Source of the DNA: CAYWMD01 sp964458575
Lineage (GTDB): Bacteria > Verrucomicrobiota > Verrucomicrobiia > Limisphaerales > JADLHS01
DNA: 64,000 nucleotides
Reading direction: 5' to 3'
Assembly: GCA_964458575.1 (NCBI GenBank)
Contig: CAYWMD010000020.1
Location: forward strand, 1 to 64,000
Notes under the pieces: model-generated
What the model saw: only the letters and a program-made list of their open reading frames with translations
Told to the model about the DNA's origin: nothing
Database searches by the model: none
Shown here: one piece after another, positions 1 through 6,698 of the stretch
Position numbering within the stretch: the stretch's first letter is position 1
How the letters are laid out: each line of letters starts with the position of its first letter
Program-made: the position numbers and the translations under genes

Positions 1-47
1 AACGCCTTGGCAAATCAATGAGCGGGAGAGCTTCATGGTGCGAGGAC

Positions 48-140
48 GCCTAACGACCCAAGCTCAGCGACCCGGCGCACGGGAGGCAATGATTGCAACC
101 GCGACGCTCTCGCCGGGTTCGCTGCAGCGCATGGTTAGGC
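48..140 (-). repeat. attC recombination site 1
   Basis: A 93-bp site bounded by GCCTAAC at 48-54 and GTTAGGC at 134-140, the inverse core sites of an integron attC. Inside are inverted arms, AGCTCAGCGACCCGGC on the left and GCCGGGTTCGCTGCAGC on the right, which would fold the single strand into the usual imperfect hairpin with unpaired bases. It is nearly identical to the sites at 499-591 and 819-911. DNA left of 48 belongs to a further cassette that is cut off by the window edge. Confidence 0.93.
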
Positions 141-150
141 CACGTCGTCG

Positions 151-483
151 TCATACTCTGTGACTCTGTAGCTCCGCTCTCACATCTCTAAAAAAGTCGC
201 GGATGTATCGGTTGTAGTAGTCGAACACGTCACCCATGATGAACCACTGCGACGCGGTCTTGGCGACAACCTGCGTGCCAGTAGGTGACGGCTGAAGCTC
301 AATGGTCATGTCAGTGCCAAGCAGCCACCAACTCGGCTTGACGTTCGTCCTGAAGGTTGTGTCTCTCTGAGGCTCTGTCGTGTGGATGTATGGTGGACGA
401 CGCGACAGGACTACCCGCACGGCGGCAGCCACTGCAGTTGTAGGAGCATCGAAACAATCGTCTTTTTGGCGTCGGACTGACAT
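151..483 (-). CDS. Integron cassette protein, unknown function
   Basis: This 110-aa protein fills the cassette between attC sites 1 and 2 and is read away from the integrase, as expected for a cassette gene. The frame is open further upstream through attC 2 (to 549), but I chose the ATG at 483 because it is the first one inside the cassette proper. The C-terminal half alternates strand-like stretches (motifs TDMTIELQPSPTGTQVVAKT and QWFIMGDVFDYYNRYIRDFF) with a final amphipathic helix, which could fit a small alpha/beta ligand-binding fold. No signal peptide or membrane segment is seen. I do not recognise the family. Expression would depend on an upstream promoter near attI or in an earlier cassette. 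Confidence 0.6.
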   Translation of the reverse strand: MSVRRQKDDCFDAPTTAVAAAVRVVLSRRPPYIHTTEPQRDTTFRTNVKPSWWLLGTDMTIELQPSPTGTQVVAKTASQWFIMGDVFDYYNRYIRDFFRDVRAELQSHRV

Positions 484-498
484 AAGCGTAATCGAGTG

Positions 499-591
499 GC
501 CTAACGACCCAAGCTCAGCGACCCGGCACACGGGACGCAAGGATTGCAAACCACGACGCCATGCCGGGTTCGCTGCAGCGCATGGTTAGGC
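499..591 (-). repeat. attC recombination site 2
   Basis: A 93-bp site with GCCTAAC at 499-505 and GTTAGGC at 585-591, the same inverted arms as the other two sites, and a slightly diverged centre. The stop codon of the cassette gene to its right (586-810) lies inside the GTTAGGC core, so gene and site are packed without spacing. Confidence 0.93.
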
Positions 592-810
592 GTTGCTGTT
601 CTTCGGAATAAAATAATCATGTGGCAAACCATCCTCATCCAACTCTGGCTCGCATGGCTCATACCTATCGCGTCCGCCTGCTGCACCAGCCAAGCGAGAG
701 CACACGCCGAGTGCCGCCGGACAGTCACAGCCGCTGGATGGCATCCAGAAAAAGCAATAACGCTCCGGGCAAACATTTGGAGGTGGAGTTTCTTTTGGAT
801 TCCAGCGCAT
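586..810 (-). CDS. Small integron cassette protein
   Basis: A 74-aa frame that spans almost the whole cassette between attC 2 and attC 3. The ATG lies about ten bases inside the cassette boundary and the TAA stop sits in the core of attC 2. The product has seven cysteines, a proline-rich start and an acidic C-terminal part (motif EPELDEDGLPHDYFIPK). No family is recognised. Position, orientation and full use of the cassette favour a real gene; the short length and overlapping frames on the other strand keep confidence moderate. Confidence 0.5.
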   Translation of the reverse strand: MRWNPKETPPPNVCPERYCFFWMPSSGCDCPAALGVCSRLAGAAGGRDRYEPCEPELDEDGLPHDYFIPKNSNA

Positions 811-818
811 ACGAAGAC

Positions 819-911
819 GCCTAACGACCCAAGCTCAGCGACCCGGCGCACGGGACGCAATGATTGCAACCGCGACGCTCCCGCCGGGTTCGCTGCAGCG
901 CATGGTTAGGC
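819..911 (-). repeat. attC recombination site 3
   Basis: A 93-bp site with GCCTAAC at 819-825 and GTTAGGC at 905-911, differing from site 1 at only a few positions. It is the site nearest the integrase and belongs to the first cassette of the array. Confidence 0.93.
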
Positions 912-1039
912 CACAAAGTCGTCATTTGGAAAACAAACATCGTAAATAAAATCTCTCGATCAAGTGAAAGCTTCGCTCCCGTCACTTCGCACCCAAGGAA
1001 GCGCAGCCCACCGTCATCGAAATGTCCCAACGCTCTCAT
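821..1039 (-). CDS. Possible short frame of the first integron cassette
   Basis: The first cassette (about 912-1114 plus attC 3) holds no frame that is clearly coding. The best leftward frame starts with ATG at 1039, directly preceded by AGG, and reads through attC 3, so its last 30 or so residues (motif PNHALQRTR) are only the translated recombination site. Only about 42 residues are cassette-specific. It may be a short real gene whose stop is supplied by attC, or the cassette may be non-coding. Confidence 0.25.
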   Translation of the reverse strand: MRALGHFDDGGLRFLGCEVTGAKLSLDREILFTMFVFQMTTLWPNHALQRTRRERRGCNHCVPCAGSLSLGR

Positions 1040-1108
1040 CCTGCAAACTCGAACTCCCCGAACCGTCGCAACGAAACCGACTCGCTAAATCTCTCCGCGT
1101 GTGATGTG

Positions 1109-1192
1109 GCCTAACTTATATGTAATCGGAAAGTTTTCCTTGATATTGGATAATAGCCGGGTAACAAGGAAACCGGTTTCCATTGATCCGTT
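1109..1192 (-). promoter_or_regulatory. attI-like core site and integrase leader
   Basis: GCCTAAC at 1109-1115 marks the boundary between the first cassette and the integrase side, which is where attI is expected. Only the simple core site is visible, without the inverted arms of an attC. The following 80 bases are AT-richer than their surroundings and should hold the integrase promoter. No convincing operator such as a LexA box was found. Confidence 0.6.
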
Positions 1193-2239
1193 GTGTCTTC
1201 CAACTCACAACCAGAGTCTAGCGGCCCGGTTTCGGGGGGTCAAGGTCCCAAATTGCTGGAGCAAATGCGGGCGGTCTTGCGCACGCAGCGGTATGCAGCC
1301 CGGACGGAGAAAGCCTACTGCGATTGGGTGCGACGTTACGTGAAGTTTCACGAGATGAAGTCGCGGGCGGACCTGGTGGACGGAACACGCAAGGTAGAAG
1401 CGTTTCTCACGCATTTGGCCGTGGCGGGCGAAGTGTCACCGTCCACCCAGAATCAAGCACTGAATGCCTTGCTCTTCTTGTATGACCGCGTGCTGGAGCA
1501 GCCGTTGACGGAGCGGATCAACGCGGTGCGGTCGGTGCGTTCGCCACGGGTGCCGGAGGTGTTGTCGCCGGAGGAAGCGCGGCGGGTGATTGCGCTGATG
1601 AGCGGAGTGCCGCAATTGGTGGTGAAGTTGATTTACGGCAGCGGATTGCGGCTGTTGGAAGTGCTCCGACTGAGAATCAAAGACATTGATTTCAAGTTAC
1701 TGTCGGTCACGGTGCGCGGCGGCAAGGGCGGGAAAGATCGCGTCACCACTTTGGCCGTGAGCATGGCCGGGCCGTTGCAGGAACATTTGGAGCGAGTACG
1801 ATTGACGTTTGAGGAAGATCGCAAGGCCGATGTGGCCGGGGTGATGTTGCCGTTTGCGTTGGAGCGGAAGTATCCGAACGCGGGCAAGGAGTGGGCGTGG
1901 TCGTGGGTGTTTCCGTCGCGGAATCTCTCGGTGGATCGGCGCGGTACGGATGGATCGGCTCGCGAGGACGCTCGCCCCACCCTGCGGCGGCATCATGTGG
2001 ACCCGAACACGATTGACAAGGCGTTGCGGGTGGCGGTGCGGAAGGCGGGGATTGCCAAACGGGTATCGAGTCACACGTTCCGGCATAGTTTCGCGACGCA
2101 TTTGTTGCAGCGGGGGCAGGACATTCGGACGATTCAGGATTTGCTGGGCCACAAAGATGTTTCCACGACGATGATTTACACGCATGTGCTGCGGCAAGGC
2201 GGCTTGGGCGTGCGCAGTCCGTTGGATCAGACTGGTTGA
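1193..2239 (+). CDS. intI: Integron integrase (tyrosine recombinase)
   Basis: IntI catalyses insertion and excision of cassettes at attI and folded attC sites. The 348-aa product has an N-terminal SAM-like core-binding region (about 20-105) and a catalytic domain with R153 (YGSGLRLLE), H294 and R297 (SHTFRH), H320 (LLGHKDV) and nucleophile Y329 (TTMIYTHV). The IntI-specific extra helix that recognises attC hairpins is present at about 219-242 (RKYPNAGKEWAWSWVFPS), which separates it from XerC/D. The start is a GTG. The gene points away from the cassettes, as in all integrons. One oddity is about 13 extra residues after SRNLSVDRR (about 251-263, DSAREDARP-like) where relatives run straight into RRHHVD. 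All catalytic residues are intact, so activity is plausible. Confidence 0.96.
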   Translation: MSSNSQPESSGPVSGGQGPKLLEQMRAVLRTQRYAARTEKAYCDWVRRYVKFHEMKSRADLVDGTRKVEAFLTHLAVAGEVSPSTQNQALNALLFLYDRVLEQPLTERINAVRSVRSPRVPEVLSPEEARRVIALMSGVPQLVVKLIYGSGLRLLEVLRLRIKDIDFKLLSVTVRGGKGGKDRVTTLAVSMAGPLQEHLERVRLTFEEDRKADVAGVMLPFALERKYPNAGKEWAWSWVFPSRNLSVDRRGTDGSAREDARPTLRRHHVDPNTIDKALRVAVRKAGIAKRVSSHTFRHSFATHLLQRGQDIRTIQDLLGHKDVSTTMIYTHVLRQGGLGVRSPLDQTG

Positions 2240-3018
2240 GGGTTGATAGTTGAGCGTTAAACGGTTTCCAGGGATTGGCGCAGGCCACTCACGTGCGGCT
2301 TTGCTTTTCAGCGGCGGGTAATGCCCGCCAACGGCAGCAATGTGCGGGCTGAATCCGACTCAAACGTGAGATCATTCGCTTCCCAAGTCATCGGGTCGCG
2401 CTTTCTGCGTCAATCATTCACGTTCAACAAAGGCTCTTGTGCTACAAACTTTGTCGCTTCTTCGCCGTCGCGAGGAACTCAGCCTGCAAGGTTCGGAGGT
2501 GCTTTCCAAATCATCCCTATCCGGCTTTGGACGTTGGCCGTTTGCGCAGCGATTTCGTCGGGTCGGGTCCAGTTCTCCGGTTTTTCCCGCCGAATGTCCG
2601 GGGTTGCGAGCGCGAAGTTCCCTTTCGCCCGGCAAAATCCCCGGTCTGGACACGCCCGCCGGTGCCTGCGCGCGGGTTTGGCGTGTCTCAAAAAGGCGCG
2701 TGGCGGACAGCGGTCCGCGATGGCCGCAGCGAGTGCCGTCGGCCTCGCCGCCGGCCAACGCCGCTGTGGTGGATGCAATGCGGACAAAGCTGGCCGGAAT
2801 TGTGTCAGGCCATAAGCCGGGCCATCAATCGGCCCGCCGGCAGGGTCGCTTATGGGCGTCGGGATTTTTGAACGGGCTTAAATCCGCCGCCGTCGGGCGC
2901 GCCGGGGGTGTTCTGGTTTGGCGGTTGCATTGGTCGCGGGCGAAAGACGATTTGAAGCCGGACCGTTGTGGTCCTGCCGGATCGTTTGCAGCAACGGCAG
3001 ATAGAAAGCGAGCCAAAG
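2240..3018. other. Long stretch without a recognisable gene
   Basis: Several overlapping frames are open on both strands but none has a protein-like composition, a plausible start with ribosome binding site, or a recognisable family; they look like chance frames in GC-rich DNA. A short hairpin (GGCGGG and CCCGCC arms, 2313-2329) lies about 75 bases after the integrase stop but lacks a T run. The rest may be decayed cassette or gene material. Confidence 0.5.
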
Positions 3019-3636
3019 ATGACGAGAAACTACAGAGTGTCCATTGCCTTCGCGACGTTATCGGACGGGGCATTGGACGAATTCACCACGAACATTGTTG
3101 AATCCATGGGCGCGAGCGGGTCGTTTCCCGCGCCGCCCGTGACGACGGGGGAACTGACGTCGTTGCAGGAGACGTTTCGCGAGGCGATCACGGCGGCGGC
3201 ACAGGGCGGGAAGCAGGCGACCGCCACCAAGAACGCGGCGCGGGCGGCGCTGCTGGATGCGTTGCGGCGGGATGCCGCCTACGTGCAGACGGTCGCCAGC
3301 CAGGACCTGGCGATGTTGCTGTCGTCGGGTTATGACGCGGCGAGCACGAACCGGGCGCAAACGCCGCTGGTCAAGCCGGTGGTGTTGCGCGTGGACAACG
3401 AGGCGAGCACGACGTTGACGGTGCGGCTGAATCGCGTGCCCAACGCGCGGGCGTATGAAGCGCGCGTGAGCACCACCACCGGAACGTGGCAACCGGCCGG
3501 CACATTCACCCAGGCCAGGCGGGTGATTGTCACCAGCCTCACGCCCGGCACGACCTACACGATGCAGTTCCGCGCCGTGGGCGGCAGCACCGGTTACAGC
3601 GATTGGAGCGATCCGGTGTCGCACATGGCCACGTAA
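3019..3636 (+). CDS. Fibronectin type III domain protein
   Basis: A 205-aa protein. The start at 3019 (MTRNYRVSIAF) is chosen over an upstream ATG because it follows a purine-rich stretch and gives a compact N-terminus. Residues 1-110 form a helical region rich in Ala; residues about 115-205 resemble one FN3 domain (VLRVDNEASTTLTVRLNRVP ... LTPGTTYTMQFRAVGG ... GYSDWSDPVSHMAT). No signal peptide is visible. FN3 modules usually mediate protein or surface contacts, but no specific role can be read from the sequence. A strong terminator follows directly. Confidence 0.8.
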   Translation: MTRNYRVSIAFATLSDGALDEFTTNIVESMGASGSFPAPPVTTGELTSLQETFREAITAAAQGGKQATATKNAARAALLDALRRDAAYVQTVASQDLAMLLSSGYDAASTNRAQTPLVKPVVLRVDNEASTTLTVRLNRVPNARAYEARVSTTTGTWQPAGTFTQARRVIVTSLTPGTTYTMQFRAVGGSTGYSDWSDPVSHMAT

Positions 3637-3653
3637 GCGGACCTGGCAATGCG

Positions 3654-3691
3654 AACGGCGCGCTCAGATGAACGCGCCGTTTTTTCTTTTT
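3654..3691 (+). terminator. Intrinsic terminator after the FN3 gene
   Basis: A perfect 9-bp GC-rich stem, AACGGCGCG (3654-3662) with CGCGCCGTT (3673-3681), followed by a run of T residues. Confidence 0.9.
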
Positions 3692-3716
3692 TGGAGCGAA
3701 CCTTTTCGAGGGCAAA

Positions 3717-3826
3717 GGCTGAAGGCTGAAGGCGCGGAAGGCGGAACGATTCATCGGCGGGTAAAAAAATACCAAGCCGAACGGAAAGGCTGAAGCGCCA
3801 AGGCTTTCATCATTCAGCCTTCAGCC
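3717..3826. repeat. Short inverted repeat between convergent genes
   Basis: GGCTGAAGGCTGA at 3717-3729 is matched perfectly in inverse orientation at 3814-3826. It lies between the convergent FN3 and lpxA genes. It may act as a transcript end for lpxA or be a remnant of intergenic repeat DNA; no T run follows on either strand. Confidence 0.5.
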
Positions 3827-3848
3827 ATTCCTCAGGCGGCACAGTTTG

Positions 3849-4616
3849 CTACCGGCTTATGCCGCGTTCGCTGCTGCGGACGAAGTTCAGCAGATGCTGC
3901 ACTTCGGGCAACGGTGACACTTCCTGTTCAATTTTCACGAGCGCATTGGAAATCGTCAGGCCTTCGCGGAACAGAAGTTTATAGGCCTGGCGCAGGGCGG
4001 CCTGGGCGGCTTCCGAAATCCCGTTGCGTTCCATGCCCACCTTGTTGATGGTGCGCGTCTCGGCGGGGTTGCCGTCGGCCATCATGAACGGGGGCACGTC
4101 CTGGACCACCTTGGAGCAGCCGCCAATCATGGCCAGCCGGCCGATGCGGCAGAACTGGTGCACGGCGGCCAGCCCGCCGATGACCGCGTCGTCTTCCACC
4201 GTCACGTGACCGGCGAGGGTGGCGACGTTGGACATGATGACGCGGTTGCCCAGGGTCACATTATGCGCGAGGTGGCAGTAGGCGAGAATATGGTTCTCCG
4301 AACCGACCACGGTTGCCTCACCATCACCCGTGGCGCTGTGGATCGTCACGTATTCGCGGAACGTGTTGTCGTCGCCGATCTCGGTGCGGGTCACGCCGCC
4401 TTTCCATTTCAGGTCCTGGGTTTGCAGGCCGATGCTGGCGAAGGGGAAGATCTCATTCCGCCGGCCGAGCTGCGTGTGGCCGTCAACGACCACGTGTGAG
4501 TGCAGCTTGCAGCCGTCGCCCAACACCACATGCTCGCCGATGACGCAATAGGGTCCGACCTCGCAGCCCGCGCCGAGCTGCGCCTTCGGGTGGATGATGG
4601 CGGTGGGATGAAGCAT
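3849..4616 (-). CDS. lpxA: UDP-N-acetylglucosamine acyltransferase
   Basis: LpxA performs the first step of lipid A synthesis, transferring a 3-hydroxyacyl chain from acyl-ACP to UDP-GlcNAc in the cytoplasm. The 255-aa length is normal. The N-terminal two thirds is a left-handed beta-helix of hexapeptide repeats beginning MLHPTAIIHPKAQLG; the catalytic His lies in HLAHNVTLGN, and the C-terminal helical domain follows TINKVGMERNGIS. It follows lpxC-fabZ on the same strand, so the first two committed lipid A steps are genetically linked. The start codon abuts a heptamer repeat array, so no normal ribosome binding site precedes it. Confidence 0.97.
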   Translation of the reverse strand: MLHPTAIIHPKAQLGAGCEVGPYCVIGEHVVLGDGCKLHSHVVVDGHTQLGRRNEIFPFASIGLQTQDLKWKGGVTRTEIGDDNTFREYVTIHSATGDGEATVVGSENHILAYCHLAHNVTLGNRVIMSNVATLAGHVTVEDDAVIGGLAAVHQFCRIGRLAMIGGCSKVVQDVPPFMMADGNPAETRTINKVGMERNGISEAAQAALRQAYKLLFREGLTISNALVKIEQEVSPLPEVQHLLNFVRSSERGISR

Positions 4617-4646
4617 TGCGGATTGCAGATTGCGGATTGCGGATTA
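4616..4646. repeat. GCGGATT-type heptamer array, left copy
   Basis: About four heptamer units of GCGGATT type (one is GCAGATT) directly in front of the lpxA start. They are in inverse orientation to the longer array at 5020-5083 on the other side of the four-helix-bundle gene. Confidence 0.9.
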
Positions 4647-4997
4647 TTTGGGCGACCGGGCGGTGTTGATGGACGCGCAAACCATGGCCAGGATTTCGCC
4701 GGCTTCTTTCATCAAACCCGTCAGGCGCCCGGCTTTGACCTTGCCGGCTTCGATCAACAGTTCCATCCAATACAGTGTCTCATCCGCCTCTTCCTCGACC
4801 GTGCCGAGTTTCGAGACGAAGTCGGCTTTCGACTTGGCGCGACACGCCGCCCGGTAATTCGCCCCCACGGACATACCGGCCCGCACGAGTTGGTTTGCAA
4901 TGGCGTTGGTTGAGCGTGCATTCGGCAGGCTGTCCACCAGCTTGATCACCCGCACAGCAAACGCCTTTGTCCTTTGCTTAAATTCTTCCGGCTTCAT
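4644..4997 (-). CDS. Four helix bundle protein (23S rRNA-intervening / Avd-like family)
   Basis: A 117-aa, almost entirely helical protein of the four-helix-bundle family known from 23S rRNA intervening sequences and related to the Avd accessory protein of diversity-generating retroelements. Typical signatures are FKQRTKAFAVRVIKLVDSLP at the start, QLVRAGMSVGANYRAACRAKS in the middle and the acidic EEEADETLYWMELLIEAGK. The start at 4997 (MKPEEFK) is chosen because the upstream extension is translated repeat DNA and lpxC-fabZ antisense frame. The gene lies between lpxC-fabZ and lpxA and is bracketed by inverted heptamer arrays, so it looks like an insertion into the operon. The function of free-standing members is unknown. 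Confidence 0.9.
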   Translation of the reverse strand: MKPEEFKQRTKAFAVRVIKLVDSLPNARSTNAIANQLVRAGMSVGANYRAACRAKSKADFVSKLGTVEEEADETLYWMELLIEAGKVKAGRLTGLMKEAGEILAMVCASINTARSPK

Positions 4998-5019
4998 CGT
5001 TTGAGCTTTCGCGATTTTC

Positions 5020-5083
5020 AATCCGCAATCCGCAATCCGCAATCCGCAATCCGCAATCCGCAATCCGCAGTCCGCAGTCCGCA
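5020..5083. repeat. GCGGATT-type heptamer array, right copy
   Basis: About nine tandem copies of AATCCGC (the complement of GCGGATT), the last ones drifting to AGTCCGC, between the lpxC-fabZ stop and the four-helix-bundle gene. Together with the left array this would let the operon transcript form a long stem that encloses the inserted gene. Confidence 0.92.
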
Positions 5084-5089
5084 ATGCTG

Positions 5090-6439
5090 CTAGGGGTTGC
5101 GGACCATAAAGGTGACGGTGGCTTCGCTGACGATCTCGTTGTTGACCTTGCAGACGCCGACGGCGCGGCCGATTTTGCCCCGCCACTTTTTCAGTTCCAC
5201 GTCGAGGACCAGGACGTCGCCGGGGACGACGGGTTTGCGCCATTTGACGTCCTCGGCGGAGAGGAAGTAGGCGATCTGGTTTTTGTTTTCGGCGAGCTTG
5301 AGCATGAGGATGCCGGCCACCTGGGCGATGGCTTCCAACTGCAACACGCCGGGCATGATGGGGTGACCGGGAAAGTGACCGGCGAAATGGGGTTCGTTGA
5401 TGCTGACGTTTTTCGCGGCGATGATGCGCTGGCCCTCGACCTTGAGGACGCGATCCACCATCAAGAACGGATAGCGGTGCGGCAGCCATTTCATGATGGC
5501 CTCGACGTCCATGGCGCCATCACCTTCAGGAAGTTCGGTAACGCTGTCCGCCGGAGTGGGAACAGGCCGGACGGGGGGCGGAGAGAAGGTCTGGGCCACG
5601 CGCAGGGGCTTTTCCATTTGGGCGACGATGCGGCGGACGAGTTCGCAGTTGGCCCCGTGGCTGGGTTTGATGGCGATGACATGGCCCTGAATGGGCCGGC
5701 CAAGGAGCGACAGATCGCCGATGATGTCGAGCATCTTGTGGCGGACGAATTCCTCCGGGTAACGCAGCGGCTCGGTGGTGAGGACGGCGTCCTCGCGGAT
5801 GACGACGGCGTTTTCGAGGCTGCCGCCCTTGATGAGGCCGTTCTTGATGAGGTATTCGATCTCCTCGTAGAAACAGAAAGTGCGGGCGTGGGCGAGTTCA
5901 ACTTCCCAGGTGCGGGGGTTGACCTCGGTGCTGTAGAACTGGGTGAAACGGCCCTTCCGATCCGCGCTGGTGCAGGTAATCCTGAAACCCTCCCCGGGAA
6001 ACAGCGTCATCAGCGTCTCACCCATCTGGAGTTCGATGGGGTCGCTGACGGTGTAGGGTTGGCGCGGTTCGCCCTGCCCCTCGAGGCCCGCATCCTTGAT
6101 GATGCGGCAAAATTCCCGCGCGCTGCCGTCAGCAATGGGCGGTTCGTTGGAATCCAGCTCGACGATGGCGTTGTCCACGCCGCAACCGGCCAGCGCGGCG
6201 AGCACGTGTTCCACGGTATGAATCTTGATGTTGCCGCGGGCCAGCGTCGTGGAACGCGTCGTCTCGGAAACATTTTCGACGCGCGCTTCGATCTCGGGTT
6301 TGCCGTCGAGGTCCACGCGGCGGAAGCGCACGCCGCTGTTCGCGGGTGCGGGCAGCAAGGTCATCTCCACACGATTGCCACTGTGCAGACCCACGCCCGA
6401 GAAACTCGCGGAACGACCCAAGGTTTGTTGCTGTAACAC
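5090..6439 (-). CDS. lpxC-fabZ: Bifunctional UDP-3-O-acyl-GlcNAc deacetylase / 3-hydroxyacyl-ACP dehydratase
   Basis: A 449-aa fusion. Residues 1 to about 290 are LpxC, the zinc deacetylase that commits UDP-GlcNAc to lipid A, with the metal ligands in HTVEHVLAAL and RHKMLDIIGDL. After a proline-rich linker (PPPVRPVPTPADS) residues about 305-449 are FabZ, the dehydratase of fatty acid elongation, with the catalytic His in NEPHFAGHFPGHPIMPG and the Glu in LQLEAIAQ. The two enzymes compete for 3-hydroxyacyl-ACP supply in other bacteria, so fusion may balance lipid A and phospholipid synthesis. The fusion is known from Bacteroidota and Verrucomicrobiota. It is the first gene of the lipid A operon here. 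Confidence 0.97.
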   Translation of the reverse strand: MLQQQTLGRSASFSGVGLHSGNRVEMTLLPAPANSGVRFRRVDLDGKPEIEARVENVSETTRSTTLARGNIKIHTVEHVLAALAGCGVDNAIVELDSNEPPIADGSAREFCRIIKDAGLEGQGEPRQPYTVSDPIELQMGETLMTLFPGEGFRITCTSADRKGRFTQFYSTEVNPRTWEVELAHARTFCFYEEIEYLIKNGLIKGGSLENAVVIREDAVLTTEPLRYPEEFVRHKMLDIIGDLSLLGRPIQGHVIAIKPSHGANCELVRRIVAQMEKPLRVAQTFSPPPVRPVPTPADSVTELPEGDGAMDVEAIMKWLPHRYPFLMVDRVLKVEGQRIIAAKNVSINEPHFAGHFPGHPIMPGVLQLEAIAQVAGILMLKLAENKNQIAYFLSAEDVKWRKPVVPGDVLVLDVELKKWRGKIGRAVGVCKVNNEIVSEATVTFMVRNP

Positions 6440-6698
6440 CCGGGAATTAGAACAAAAAAAGGGCGATTGGCAAGCGGGGAGGCGACGGCGTCAATGCCGT
6501 AGCGGCGGACGTCCCGTCGGCCGTAGAGTGCGCGCGTCCCGCCGCACGGATCACAGGAGCGAAAGTTCGAACGACTCCAGAACTCACCGTCGTCGTTGGT
6601 GAATTCGCGAGGCCATCGCCGCCGGGCTGGAAGCACCGGCTCTACGGCAAGCGGGACGCTCGCCGCTACGGCGCGTGGCCATGCCGGCCACGCTCCGG

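Noticed and set aside
1..47. A fourth attC or cassette gene at the left edge
   Set aside because: The sequence is cut off; only 47 bases are available and no frame can be supported.
2321..2871. Several overlapping frames after the integrase
   Set aside because: Low-quality composition (Arg/Ser/Pro-rich), no start signals and mutually overlapping on both strands.
5020..5083. Tandem heptamers as a CRISPR array
   Set aside because: The units are seven bases with no spacers, so this is a simple tandem repeat.
5084..6436. 450-codon plus-strand frame opposite lpxC-fabZ
   Set aside because: It mirrors the whole of a well-identified enzyme gene and has no recognisable domain of its own.
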